Below are positions 43,362-51,578 of a DNA stretch of 64,000 nucleotides, piece by piece. Below the pieces are notes generated by a model that was not told the origin of the DNA, ran no database searches, and saw only the letters and a list, made by a program, of their open reading frames with translations. Source of the stretch: [Erwinia] mediterraneensis (GTDB taxonomy: Bacteria > Pseudomonadota > Gammaproteobacteria > Enterobacterales > Enterobacteriaceae); assembly GCF_900604315.1 (NCBI RefSeq), contig NZ_LR026978.1, forward strand, positions 423,901-487,900, read 5' to 3'. A program made the position numbers and the translations under genes. Position 1 is the stretch's first letter; each line of letters opens with the position of its first letter.

Positions 43362-43943
43362 TTACGCTTTTGCTTTGGCCACCGCGACCATGGCCGGACG
43401 CAACAGGCGGCCATTCAGGGTATAACCACGCTGCATCACCATTATGACATGGTTGGGCGCAACCTCTTCAGACTCCATCATGGACATCGCCTGATGCACT
43501 TCCGGGTTGAACGGCACATTGGTCTCGCCTACCACTTCGATGCCGAATTTACGCACGGCACCCAGCAGGGATTTCAGCGTCAGCTCAATGCCTTCAATCA
43601 TGGCGGTCAGCTGCGGATTCTCTTTGTCGGCCACTTCCAGCGCACGTTCCAGGCTGTCAATCACCGGCAACAGCTCATTGGCGAACTTCTCCAGCGCAAA
43701 TTTATGCGCTTTCTCAACATCCATTTCGCTACGGCGACGGATATTTTCAACTTCTGCCTGAGCACGCAGCTGAGCATCACGCACGCCGGTTTGTGCCTGC
43801 GCCAGCTCCGCTTCTAACTGGGCGATACGTTCATCGCGCGGATCTACCTCGGCTGCTGTCTCCGCATCATCATGTTGCTGCTGTTCCTGCTGAATTTCTT
43901 CTGAGACTTGCTCGTCAGGGGTATTCTGTTCTTTACTACTCAT
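43362..43943 (-). CDS. grpE: GrpE, nucleotide exchange factor of DnaK
   Basis: GrpE releases ADP from DnaK. The 193-residue protein has an acidic Gln-rich N terminus, a long coiled coil (about 40-90; [17 protein letters not shown]), the four-helix part and the C-terminal beta domain ([21 protein letters not shown]). The start at 43943 (MSSKEQ) fits E. coli; nine more codons are open upstream. A heat-shock promoter is visible. Confidence 0.96.
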   Translation of the reverse strand: MSSKEQNTPDEQVSEEIQQEQQQHDDAETAAEVDPRDERIAQLEAELAQAQTGVRDAQLRAQAEVENIRRRSEMDVEKAHKFALEKFANELLPVIDSLERALEVADKENPQLTAMIEGIELTLKSLLGAVRKFGIEVVGETNVPFNPEVHQAMSMMESEEVAPNHVIMVMQRGYTLNGRLLRPAMVAVAKAKA

Positions 43944-43982
43944 GAATTTCTCCGCGTTTTGCACATTCATCTCGCTGGTTCG

Positions 43983-44014
43983 CTTATTATGGGGATCGGT
44001 TTGACGGTTTCAAG
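43983..44014 (-). promoter_or_regulatory. Sigma-32 heat-shock promoter of grpE
   Basis: On the minus strand CTTGAAA, 13 bases, then CCCCATAAT fits the sigma-32 consensus (CTTGAAA-N13-17-CCCCATNT) very well. It lies about 45-70 bases upstream of the grpE ATG. Confidence 0.88.
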
Positions 44015-44064
44015 GGACCCATCACATTGCCCGGCCATTTTGGCTTATGAGGAACACCCGCTAA

Positions 44065-44943
44065 ATGAACAAACACTTTAACTGCATTGGTATTGTCGGT
44101 CATCCACGTCATCCCACTGCGTTAACCACGCATGAGATGCTTTATCGCTGGCTGACCGCAAAAGGCTATGAAGTGATTGTAGAACAACAAATTGCTCATG
44201 AGCTCGCATTGCAAAATGTGGCCACCGGAACCCTGGCGGAAATCGGTCAGCGTGCCGATCTTGCCGTGGTGGTGGGCGGCGATGGCAATATGCTGGGGGC
44301 CGCACGTGTGCTCGCCCGTTACGATATTAAAGTGATTGGCATTAACCGTGGCAACCTGGGTTTTCTCACCGATCTCGACCCCGATAATGCCCAGCAGCAG
44401 CTGGATGATGTGCTGCAGGGCGAATATTTTGTGGAAAGCCGTTTTTTGCTGGAGGCGCAGGTCTGTAAAGAGGAATGCTCGCCGCGAATTGGCAGCGCCA
44501 TCAACGAAGTGGTGCTGCATCGGGGCAAAGTGGCGCATATGATCGAGTTTGAAGTTTATATTGATGAGAACTTCGCCTTTTCGCAGCGCTCCGACGGTCT
44601 GATTATTTCCACGCCGACGGGTTCTACTGCCTACTCGCTGTCAGCCGGCGGCCCGATTCTCACGCCCTCGCTGGATGCCATTGCGCTGGTGCCGATGTTT
44701 CCTCACACCCTGTCCGCGCGGCCGCTGGTGATCAACAGCAGCAGTACCATTCGCCTGCGCTTCTCATCCCGCCGCAGCGATCTTGAAATCAGTTGTGACA
44801 GCCAAATCGCGCTGCCCATCCAGGAAGGTGAAGACGTTTTGATTCGGCGCAGCCAGGATCATCTCAACCTGATCCATCCGAAAAACTACAGTTACTTCAA
44901 TACGCTAAGCTCGAAACTCAGCTGGTCGAAAAAATTGTTCTGA
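44065..44943 (+). CDS. nadK: NAD kinase
   Basis: NadK phosphorylates NAD to NADP. The 292-residue protein (same length as E. coli) has the [11 protein letters not shown] motif (Asp about 73), the NE motif in [12 protein letters not shown] and [21 protein letters not shown] precedes the ATG. It is divergent from grpE. Confidence 0.97.
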   Translation: MNKHFNCIGIVGHPRHPTALTTHEMLYRWLTAKGYEVIVEQQIAHELALQNVATGTLAEIGQRADLAVVVGGDGNMLGAARVLARYDIKVIGINRGNLGFLTDLDPDNAQQQLDDVLQGEYFVESRFLLEAQVCKEECSPRIGSAINEVVLHRGKVAHMIEFEVYIDENFAFSQRSDGLIISTPTGSTAYSLSAGGPILTPSLDAIALVPMFPHTLSARPLVINSSSTIRLRFSSRRSDLEISCDSQIALPIQEGEDVLIRRSQDHLNLIHPKNYSYFNTLSSKLSWSKKLF

Positions 44944-44963
44944 AAAGCGAGCCAGCCTCTTTA

Positions 44964-44979
44964 CTGGATATAAAACCAG
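44964..44979 (+). promoter_or_regulatory. LexA box 1 upstream of recN (degenerate)
   Basis: CTGG-N8-CCAG, in the same place as the distal LexA site of E. coli recN, with one base off CTGT in the left half. Confidence 0.6.
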
Positions 44980-45003
44980 TTTATACTGTACGAAAAACCA
45001 TAT

Positions 45004-45019
45004 CTGTTTTTTCATACAG
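45004..45019 (+). promoter_or_regulatory. LexA box 2 upstream of recN
   Basis: CTGTTTTTTCATACAG is a perfect CTGT-N8-ACAG SOS box, nine bases before the recN start codon. Confidence 0.88.
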
Positions 45020-45027
45020 GTGATTAA

Positions 45028-46689
45028 ATGCTGGCACAACTGACAATCAGTAATTTTGCTATCGTGCGCGAACTGGAAATCGATTTTCAACGCGGTATGA
45101 CGGCGATTACCGGCGAAACGGGCGCGGGGAAATCGATCGCTATTGATGCGCTTGGCCTTTGCCTCGGCGGCCGTGCCGAAGCCGATATGGTGCGTCAGGG
45201 TGCCAGTCGCGCCGATATCTGCGCGCGCTTTCAGTTAAAATCGTCGCCTTCTGCCCAGCGCTGGCTGGAAGAGAATCAGCTGGACGATGGCCAGGAATGC
45301 CTGCTGCGTCGGGTTATCAGCGCCGACGGGCGTTCGCGCGGTTTTATTAATGGCACCGCGGTGCCCCTTTCACAGCTGCGCGAGCTGGGCCAGTTACTGA
45401 TTCAGATTCATGGTCAGCATGCGCATCAGCTGCTACTGAAAGCGGATCACCAGAAACACCTGCTGGACGCCTACGCTTACCAGAGCGACCTGCTACAGCA
45501 AATGCGCGATCGTTATCAGGCCTGGCACCAGAGTTGCCGTGCGCTGGCACATCATCAGCAACTGACTCAGGAGCGTGAAGCACGCCGCGAACTGTTGCAG
45601 TATCAGCTCAAAGAGCTGAACGACTTTGCCCCGCAGGCGGGCGAGTATGAGCAGATTGATGAAGAGTACAAACGGCTGGCAAACAGCGGCCAGCTGCTGT
45701 CCACCAGTCAGCAGGCGCTGCAAATTCTGGCTGATGGCGACGACAGTAACTTACAGAGTCTGCTCTACACGGCGCGCCAGATGCTCTCAGAACTCATCAC
45801 GATGGATGATAAGCTCAGCGGCGTATTCAACCTGCTGGAAGAGGCCTCCATTCAGCTGAGCGAAGCCAGCGATGAGCTGCGCCACTACTGTGACCGGCTC
45901 GACCTCGACCCGAATCGTCTGTATGAACTGGAACAACGTATTTCACGCCAGATTGCGCTGGCGCGTAAACATCATGTCGCGCCCGAAGCGCTGCCTGTCC
46001 TGCACCAGCAGTTGCTGGCGGAGGCGGAGCAGCTGACACAGCATGAGAGCGATCTGGAGATGTTGCAGACCCAGGTGAGCATACATCATCAGGCGGCGCT
46101 CAGCGCCGCAGAGCAGCTGCATCAGCAGCGCCTGCACTATGCGCGTGAGCTGGAGACGCTGATTACCGACAGTATGCGTACGCTTTCTATGCCGCATGGT
46201 CGCTTTACCATCGACGTCGCTTTTAACCCGGAGCAACTCACCGCCGATGGTGCGAACCGCATCGATTTTCGCGTCACCACTAACCCCGGCCAGCCGTTGC
46301 AGCCGTTAGGCAAAGTCGCCTCGGGTGGTGAACTTTCACGTATCGCGCTGGCGATTCAGGTGATCACAGCGCAGAAAATGGAGACGCCGGCGATGATTTT
46401 CGATGAGGTGGATGTCGGAATCAGCGGGCCTACCGCTGCCGTTGTCGGCAAAATGCTGCGCCAGCTGGGAGAATCAACTCAGGTGATGTGCGTTACGCAC
46501 CTGCCTCAGGTCGCGGGCTGCGGGCATCATCATTTCTTTGTCAGCAAAGAGACCGACGGTGCCATGACCGAAACCCATATGCAGCCGCTGGACAAGCGAG
46601 CGCGCCTGCAGGAGCTGGCGCGTCTGCTGGGTGGCAGTGAAGTGACCCGCAACACGCTGGCCAATGCCAAAGAACTTTTAGCGGCCTGA
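45028..46689 (+). CDS. recN: RecN, SMC-like DNA repair ATPase
   Basis: RecN acts in double-strand-break repair. The 553-residue protein has an N-terminal Walker A GETGAGKS (about 31-38), two coiled-coil arms (about 150-230 and 285-370), the signature [16 protein letters not shown] and Walker [13 protein letters not shown]. LexA boxes upstream make it an SOS gene, as in E. coli. Confidence 0.97.
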   Translation: MLAQLTISNFAIVRELEIDFQRGMTAITGETGAGKSIAIDALGLCLGGRAEADMVRQGASRADICARFQLKSSPSAQRWLEENQLDDGQECLLRRVISADGRSRGFINGTAVPLSQLRELGQLLIQIHGQHAHQLLLKADHQKHLLDAYAYQSDLLQQMRDRYQAWHQSCRALAHHQQLTQEREARRELLQYQLKELNDFAPQAGEYEQIDEEYKRLANSGQLLSTSQQALQILADGDDSNLQSLLYTARQMLSELITMDDKLSGVFNLLEEASIQLSEASDELRHYCDRLDLDPNRLYELEQRISRQIALARKHHVAPEALPVLHQQLLAEAEQLTQHESDLEMLQTQVSIHHQAALSAAEQLHQQRLHYARELETLITDSMRTLSMPHGRFTIDVAFNPEQLTADGANRIDFRVTTNPGQPLQPLGKVASGGELSRIALAIQVITAQKMETPAMIFDEVDVGISGPTAAVVGKMLRQLGESTQVMCVTHLPQVAGCGHHHFFVSKETDGAMTETHMQPLDKRARLQELARLLGGSEVTRNTLANAKELLAA

Positions 46690-46876
46690 TAACGCACTTT
46701 TTTCCGGCTCTGTGGTCATATGCATGCTCTGTAGAGGTTTTAAATAGCAGAAAGGTTTATTATCATCGACAGCTTATATCGTCTGAGTAATAAGCCTGCC
46801 GCAGGCAGAGTTCAGAATTTGATGGCATAAGAACAGCCTGTTAACAGGTGTTTGGCCCCCGAAAAGGAATGTATAG

Positions 46877-47224
46877 ATGCGCTGTAAAACGCTGACTGCT
46901 GCGGCAGTGGGAATGTTGATGATGACCGCCGGGTGCTCCACGCTTGAACGCGTGGTCTATCGTCCGGATATCAATCAGGGAAACTATCTGGTTGCCAGTG
47001 ATGTGTCCAAACTGCATACCGGTATGACGCAGCAACAGGTTGCTTATACGCTGGGTACGCCCATGATGCGTGATCCTTTTGGCAGCAACGTCTGGTATTA
47101 CATCTTCCGCGAACAGCCGGGCCACGAAAAGGTTAAACAACAAACGCTGACCCTGACGTTTGACAGTAATGGCGTGCTGACCAACATTGATAACAAACCG
47201 AACTTAACCGGTTCGCAGAGCTGA
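46877..47224 (+). CDS. bamE: BamE, outer-membrane assembly lipoprotein
   Basis: BamE is a small lipoprotein of the BAM complex that inserts beta-barrel proteins. The 115 residues have a lipobox MMTAGC (lipidated Cys about 20), then the BamE fold with [13 protein letters not shown] and [18 protein letters not shown]. It was formerly smpA. The 187-base gap after recN holds its own promoter. Confidence 0.95.
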   Translation: MRCKTLTAAAVGMLMMTAGCSTLERVVYRPDINQGNYLVASDVSKLHTGMTQQQVAYTLGTPMMRDPFGSNVWYYIFREQPGHEKVKQQTLTLTFDSNGVLTNIDNKPNLTGSQS

Positions 47225-47239
47225 CCCTTTCGCTCATGC

Positions 47240-47270
47240 AAAAAGGCGCCGCGGGCGCCTTTTGTTTTTT
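47240..47270. terminator. Bidirectional terminator between bamE and ratB
   Basis: A stem AAAAGGCGCC / GGCGCCTTTT with loop GCG, followed by GTTTTTTT on the plus strand and preceded by an A-run. Confidence 0.9.
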
Positions 47271-47309
47271 TATCCACTCTCTTACTGGCAAGAGAGATAA
47301 GTCACTGGA

Positions 47310-47600
47310 TTATTTTTTGCTGGCCGAGCGCTCTGCCCGCTGTCGCCGCATCTCTTTGGGATCGGCAATCAGCGGCCGATAAATCTCTACCCTGTCGCCA
47401 TCGGTCAGAGGATCGCTCAGTTTTACCGGTCGACTGTAGACGCCAACTTTATTGCTGGTGAGGTCAATATCACGACGCAGCTCCAGTAACCCGGACGCCT
47501 TTATCGCCTGCTCCACCGTACTGCCCTCTTCCAGCGTAACGCTGCGCAGATACTGTTTTTCCGGAAGCGCATAAACGACCTCAACCACAATCTCAGGCAC
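47310..47600 (-). CDS. ratB: RatB/RnfH family ubiquitin-like protein
   Basis: A 96-residue protein of the UPF0125 (RnfH/RatB) family with a beta-grasp fold; function uncertain, paired with ratA. The GTG at 47598-47600 is chosen because AGAGG lies 6 bases before it, and [18 protein letters not shown] begins the conserved part; the longer open frame to 47711 only overlaps ratA. Its start overlaps ratA by 8 bases. Confidence 0.9.
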   Translation of the reverse strand: MPEIVVEVVYALPEKQYLRSVTLEEGSTVEQAIKASGLLELRRDIDLTSNKVGVYSRPVKLSDPLTDGDRVEIYRPLIADPKEMRRQRAERSASKK

Positions 47601-48027
47601 GATAAACCTCTTTCGCGCGCTGGGTAAAGGCCTGCACCATGCTGTTGGCCAGCTCTTTGAAGATGCGCCCAAATGCCATTTCAACCAGCATATTGGTGAA
47701 CTCAAATTCAAGGCTCAGCTCGACTTTACAGGCGTCATCACCCAGAGAGATAAAATTCCAGCCGCCTGTCAGCTTACGGAACGGGCCATCGACCAGTTGC
47801 ATATGGATGCGCTGGTTGTCAGTAAGCGTGTTGCGCGTAGTGAAGGTTTTACTGATCCCCGCTTTAGACACATCTACCGATGCTGTCATCTGGTTCTCAG
47901 AAGCGTCAAGGACGCGGCTTCCGGTACAGCCTGGTAAAAATTCGGGATAGGCATCCACATCATTCACAAGCTGGTACATTTGTTCGGCGCTGTAGGGGAC
48001 CAGCGCTGAACGACTAATCTGGGCCAT
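47593..48027 (-). CDS. ratA: RatA, START-domain toxin/ubiquinone-binding family protein
   Basis: A 144-residue member of the polyketide cyclase/START family (COQ10 type). E. coli RatA was reported to hinder 70S ribosome formation; homologues bind ubiquinone, so the physiological role is debated. Conserved parts are [32 protein letters not shown] N terminus, [15 protein letters not shown] and the C-terminal helix [12 protein letters not shown]. It is divergent from smpB, the usual arrangement. Confidence 0.93.
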   Translation of the reverse strand: MAQISRSALVPYSAEQMYQLVNDVDAYPEFLPGCTGSRVLDASENQMTASVDVSKAGISKTFTTRNTLTDNQRIHMQLVDGPFRKLTGGWNFISLGDDACKVELSLEFEFTNMLVEMAFGRIFKELANSMVQAFTQRAKEVYRA

Positions 48028-48185
48028 AATGGTTCCTGTTTGTCACAAAACCGTTGAATTATACCATTTTCAACGATCAAACTAAAATTCCTTACCTTTA
48101 CAGGCATGTTAGAATAACGCGTTTTTTACCGTCCCGCTGGACAGGGGATGCCATAACCGCTTAAGTGAGGTAAAATCTCTCTACT

Positions 48186-48668
48186 ATGACAAAGAATAAA
48201 GCTCACAAACCCGGTTCCGCCACCATTGCGCTTAACAAGCGTGCCCGTCATGAATACTTCATCGAAGAAGAGTTCGAGGCGGGGCTAGCGCTACAAGGAT
48301 GGGAAGTGAAATCCCTCCGTGCTGGCAAAGGAAATATCAGCGACAGCTACATCCTGCTTCGTGACGGCGAGGCCTATCTTTTCGGTGCAACGTTCCAGCC
48401 GCTGGCAGTGGCCTCATCGCATGTGGTATGCGATCCCACGCGCAGCCGTAAATTGTTGCTTAACCAGCGCGAACTCGATTCGCTTTACGGTCGGGTAAAC
48501 CGCGAAGGCTATACCATTGTCGCCCTTTCTCTGTACTGGAAAAACGCCTGGTGTAAGGTCAAGATTGGCGTTGCGCGCGGTAAAAAACAGCATGATAAAC
48601 GCGCCGACATCAAAGATCGCGAATGGCAGGTCGACAAAGCGCGTATCATGAAGAAAGCGGGCCGTTAA
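48186..48668 (+). CDS. smpB: SmpB, tmRNA-binding protein
   Basis: SmpB delivers tmRNA to stalled ribosomes. The 160 residues are close to E. coli SmpB: N-terminal [18 protein letters not shown], the central [18 protein letters not shown] and the basic C-terminal tail [13 protein letters not shown] that enters the mRNA channel. The tmRNA gene follows after 45 bases. Confidence 0.97.
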   Translation: MTKNKAHKPGSATIALNKRARHEYFIEEEFEAGLALQGWEVKSLRAGKGNISDSYILLRDGEAYLFGATFQPLAVASSHVVCDPTRSRKLLLNQRELDSLYGRVNREGYTIVALSLYWKNAWCKVKIGVARGKKQHDKRADIKDREWQVDKARIMKKAGR

Positions 48669-48713
48669 ACGGCTGGATTGATGCTGTGTTTATTGCTATA
48701 ATTTGAAGTTCTT

Positions 48714-49080
48714 GGGGCTGATTCTGGATTCGACGGGATTCGCGAAACCCAAGGTGCATGCCGAGGGGCGGTTGGCCTCGTTAAAAGCCGCAAAAAAATA
48801 GTCGCAAACGACGAAAGCAACTACGCTTTAGCAGCTTAATAACCTGCTAAGAGCCCTCTCTCCCTAGCCTCCGCTCTTAGGACGGGGATCAAGAGAGGTC
48901 AAACCCAAAAGAGATCGCGTGGATGCCCTGCCTGGGGTTGAAGCGTTAAAACTAATCAGGCTAGTTTGTCAGTAGCGTGTCCGTCCGCAGCTGCCAGGCG
49001 AATGTAAAGACTGGACTAAGCATGTAGTACCGAGGATGTAGGAATTTCGGACGCGGGTTCAACTCCCGCCAGCTCCACCA
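48714..49080 (+). ncRNA. ssrA: Transfer-messenger RNA (tmRNA)
   Basis: The 367-base gene starts GGGGCTGATTCTGG and ends with the tRNA-like GGTTCAACTCCCGCCAGCTCCACCA, with CCA encoded. The tag reading frame starts at the resume codon GCA (48804) and reads ANDESNYALAA before TAA TAA, one Ser longer than the E. coli tag ANDENYALAA. A TATAAT at 48697-48702 is the -10. The 3' end is the integration site of the following prophage and is fully restored. Confidence 0.98.
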
Positions 49081-49150
49081 AACAAAACAAAGGGTTACGC
49101 GAAAGCGTAGCCCTTTTTCGTTTGGTAGTGGCGGCAAAATGGCGGCAGCC
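49055..49150. other. Probable prophage attachment junction at the ssrA 3' end
   Basis: Phage genes begin right after ssrA, so one attachment site must lie in or just after the tRNA-like 3' end. A tandem TGGCGGCA (49129-49136 and 49140-49147) follows the terminator and may be an integrase or recombination arm site. The other attachment copy is outside the window, so the core cannot be fixed. Confidence 0.45.
49087..49118 (+). terminator. Terminator of ssrA
   Basis: A stem AAAGGGTTACGC / GCGTAGCCCTTT with loop GAAA (one mismatch pair), followed by T5. Confidence 0.85.
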
Positions 49151-49206
49151 GATTTGCCCCCCCCTTCATTAACGTCTGTAGCCGTTTATGTATAAAGGTG
49201 ATTTAC

Positions 49207-49689
49207 ATGGAAGAAATGCACTTTGTCTACATCAATGCGAACGCACGTATTGGTAGCTATTCGATCAGCAACGTTAGCCACAGCGATAACTACATTCAGG
49301 GTATATGCCGGTCAGCCCGTTCGATAAGAACGTTTCGCAAAGACAGAATTCTTCAGGAATTCCCCTCTCCAGATGAAGCACAACAAGCCTGCCAGTCTTT
49401 CCTGCCTGAAAATTACATTCATCTGACTAAGGTAACTAAGCCCAGGGCTCCCACTTTTGACGTTTGTTTTACGGGGTTCAAAAAGGCAGATAAAGAACGT
49501 TTGATTGAAGTTGCCGAATCATACAGTCTGACGGTTAGAAGTTCAGTGACTCAAAATCTTCAAATGCTGTGCTGCGGGTATAATGCCGGGCCATCCAAAG
49601 TAAACGCAGCCCGCATGAAAGGGACGATCATCATTGATGAGGCAAGTTTTGTACATTTTATCGAAACAGGTGAGATCCCGGACGAATAA
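49207..49689 (+). CDS. Prophage protein with WYL-like and BRCT-like domains
   Basis: A 160-residue protein of unknown role at the prophage edge. Residues about 5-60 resemble a WYL-type fold (YINANARIGSYSISNV, then IRTFRKDRI). Residues about 84-157 look like a BRCT domain as in the C terminus of NAD-dependent DNA ligase (FDVCFTGFKKADKERLIEVA, then GPSKVNAARMKGTIIIDEAS). No catalytic motif is seen. The ATG at 49207 has AAAGGTG seven bases before it; GTG 49198 is an alternative. It is convergent with ogr and lies outside the tail operons, so it may be cargo. Confidence 0.7.
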   Translation: MEEMHFVYINANARIGSYSISNVSHSDNYIQGICRSARSIRTFRKDRILQEFPSPDEAQQACQSFLPENYIHLTKVTKPRAPTFDVCFTGFKKADKERLIEVAESYSLTVRSSVTQNLQMLCCGYNAGPSKVNAARMKGTIIIDEASFVHFIETGEIPDE

Positions 49690-49714
49690 AAACTTGCCGT
49701 AGCAGATCCCTGAT

Positions 49715-49933
49715 TTAAAAATTGATATGCCCTTGTCCCCCCGGTGCGGGGTGCGGCGGGGCATTATTTATCAGGGCAGGCGTGACGATAAACCGCACTA
49801 CCGTTTCGTGGGTGACAAAGGTGCTGCCGCAATTGATATTCTGACACTGGCAGTAACGCTCTTTCGTGCTGTCAGAAACCTGAAAACTGCTCCGGGTGTG
49901 CGCCGCATATCCACACTTTGGGCAATTCATCAT
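49715..49933 (-). CDS. ogr: Ogr/Delta late-gene activator
   Basis: A 72-residue zinc-finger activator, the same length as P2 Ogr. The zinc ligands are CPKC at residues 4-7 and the pair in CQNINC (about 29-34), and the motif TKERYCQCQNINCGSTFVTHETV is strongly P2-like. Ogr binds TTGT-N12-ACAA about 55 bases upstream of late promoters, and two such boxes are found in this prophage. The frame is open further upstream to 50002, but GGAG before ATG 49933 and the family length set the start. Confidence 0.92.
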   Translation of the reverse strand: MMNCPKCGYAAHTRSSFQVSDSTKERYCQCQNINCGSTFVTHETVVRFIVTPALINNAPPHPAPGGQGHINF

Positions 49934-50001
49934 TTTTGTCTTCTCCATCACCATAGAAATCTCAATAATGATACACAAATATCCAATATTGAGAACCCCC
50001 A

Positions 50002-51096
50002 CTATTCTATTTGAAGTTCATCGGTTTTTACTTCAAGTTCGAGCCTGGTGATAAATCCATTATCAGAACTTACCGAGTGTGTCAGGGTTGTAATAATCCA
50101 TTCGGCATCATCAATGGGCTGCTTAAAACCACTCACCTTTACCGGCATCTCCGTATAAAGGTCTGCGCGGCCACGTGCCAGCTGAATCGAAAATTTCGCC
50201 ACACCGCGCTGCAAGCGTTCCCAGTTTATCTTAGCTGCCCGCTCTGCATTGCTCCGGTTCGCATAGGTCCGGCTCAGTACCAGCACGTTTTCGTCTGTCC
50301 CGATAAGATAATCACCCTGCTTTGCCTCCGGCTCCTTTTTCTTTGCGGTTTTGCGCCTGCGTTTAACTTTCGTCATTGCCTTTTTCTTCGGCTCACGGGT
50401 ATGCAGCCAGCTGGCAATGACGCCGGTATAAGCCTCGCGATCCGCTACGATAAACTGGTGGCTGTCACCCGCCGAACGGGTCAGTGTGATAACCGGCAGC
50501 GGCTTACCGCTGGCCGTCTTGCCCTGCCCCTGCCGGATAAACAGCAGCTTGCCGCTTTTGATACAGGCGATGGCTCCGCACTGGCGCGCCAGGCGCATCA
50601 GAAAGCTGCCGTCTGATTCGTTGGTCTGGTCGAGATGGTCAATCGGCATTTTTGCCATATCAACACCCAGCGCCGCCTCCAGTTTGTGCCTGGCGGCAAT
50701 CTCTTTCACCATGGCACCCACGGTAGTTTGATGCCAGGATTTCTCACGCCGGATATTGAGCGTGGCGCGAAAATCGGCACTGCGGGCACGCACGGTAAGC
50801 CGGTCCGGTGTGCCGCTGTGCTCGACTTCATCGACAGTGAACGTGCCTTTAGGGATAAGCGGCTCACCTTTCCATCCCAGCGCCAGCGTCAGCGCAACGC
50901 CCCTGCGCGGCAGCTGCAACAGCCCATCGGTGTCGTCCAGTTCGATATCCAGCTGATCCGCTTCGAAACTGCGATTATCGGTCAGCGTCAGGCTGATGAG
51001 CCGCTTTGCAATGCTCTGCGTGATATCCGTCCCTTCCAGCGTCAGACGAAAAGCGGGCGCGCTGCAGGCGTCTTTCCGCCACTCCCTGTCATTCAT
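50002..51096 (-). CDS. D: Tail protein gpD (P2-like)
   Basis: A 364-residue late control protein D, the hub/base-plate-linked tail protein of P2-type phages. The N-terminal PAFRLTLEGTDITQSIAKRLISLTLTDN and SDGSFLMRLARQCGAIACIKSGKLLFI segments are characteristic of the family. It overlaps the gpU stop by 4 bases and is followed by ogr, the P2 order. Confidence 0.92.
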   Translation of the reverse strand: MNDREWRKDACSAPAFRLTLEGTDITQSIAKRLISLTLTDNRSFEADQLDIELDDTDGLLQLPRRGVALTLALGWKGEPLIPKGTFTVDEVEHSGTPDRLTVRARSADFRATLNIRREKSWHQTTVGAMVKEIAARHKLEAALGVDMAKMPIDHLDQTNESDGSFLMRLARQCGAIACIKSGKLLFIRQGQGKTASGKPLPVITLTRSAGDSHQFIVADREAYTGVIASWLHTREPKKKAMTKVKRRRKTAKKKEPEAKQGDYLIGTDENVLVLSRTYANRSNAERAAKINWERLQRGVAKFSIQLARGRADLYTEMPVKVSGFKQPIDDAEWIITTLTHSVSSDNGFITRLELEVKTDELQIE

Positions 51097-51578
51097 GACA
51101 GAATGCCTCCGACTGCTGCTGATACCTGACCTGCTGCAGTGACCGCCGCGCTTTTCATCATCTCCAGCTGATCGCTGAGACTGCCGAATATCTCATTTAG
51201 CGATTCGTCCACCCGTTTCAACGTGAGGGTGAACTCAATGCGCCTGCATATTCCATTACTGAAAAATTCCGCTTTGGTCTGATGCAGGCTCTCGATGACA
51301 AACATGCCGTAAATCGTGCCGCTGCCCTCAATCAGCGGCCACGCCTTCCCCAGCTCCGCCATCTGCTCCAGCGCAAACAGGGACAAACGGCCACCAGTCA
51401 CTTCTGGCAGCAGAACGCCGGACAGGGTTAACGTATCGTTATCCGGACCGAGAAACTGCACGGACGGGCGCAGCCCTACCCGGCTGTTGGTCGGGAACCG
51501 CCAGTTACGCTGGTATTGCAGCTCCTGATAGGGAATGGTTTTCAGCATGAAAACAAACAGCCCCAGCGTCATCATCAT
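51093..51578 (-). CDS. U: Tail protein gpU (P2-like)
   Basis: A 161-residue tail completion/tube-end protein. It begins MMMTLGLFVFMLKTIPYQ, like P2 gpU, and keeps WPLIEGSGTIYGMFVIESL and LTLKRVDESLNEIFG. It overlaps T by 4 bases and D by 4 bases, so the three are translationally coupled. Confidence 0.92.
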   Translation of the reverse strand: MMMTLGLFVFMLKTIPYQELQYQRNWRFPTNSRVGLRPSVQFLGPDNDTLTLSGVLLPEVTGGRLSLFALEQMAELGKAWPLIEGSGTIYGMFVIESLHQTKAEFFSNGICRRIEFTLTLKRVDESLNEIFGSLSDQLEMMKSAAVTAAGQVSAAVGGILS

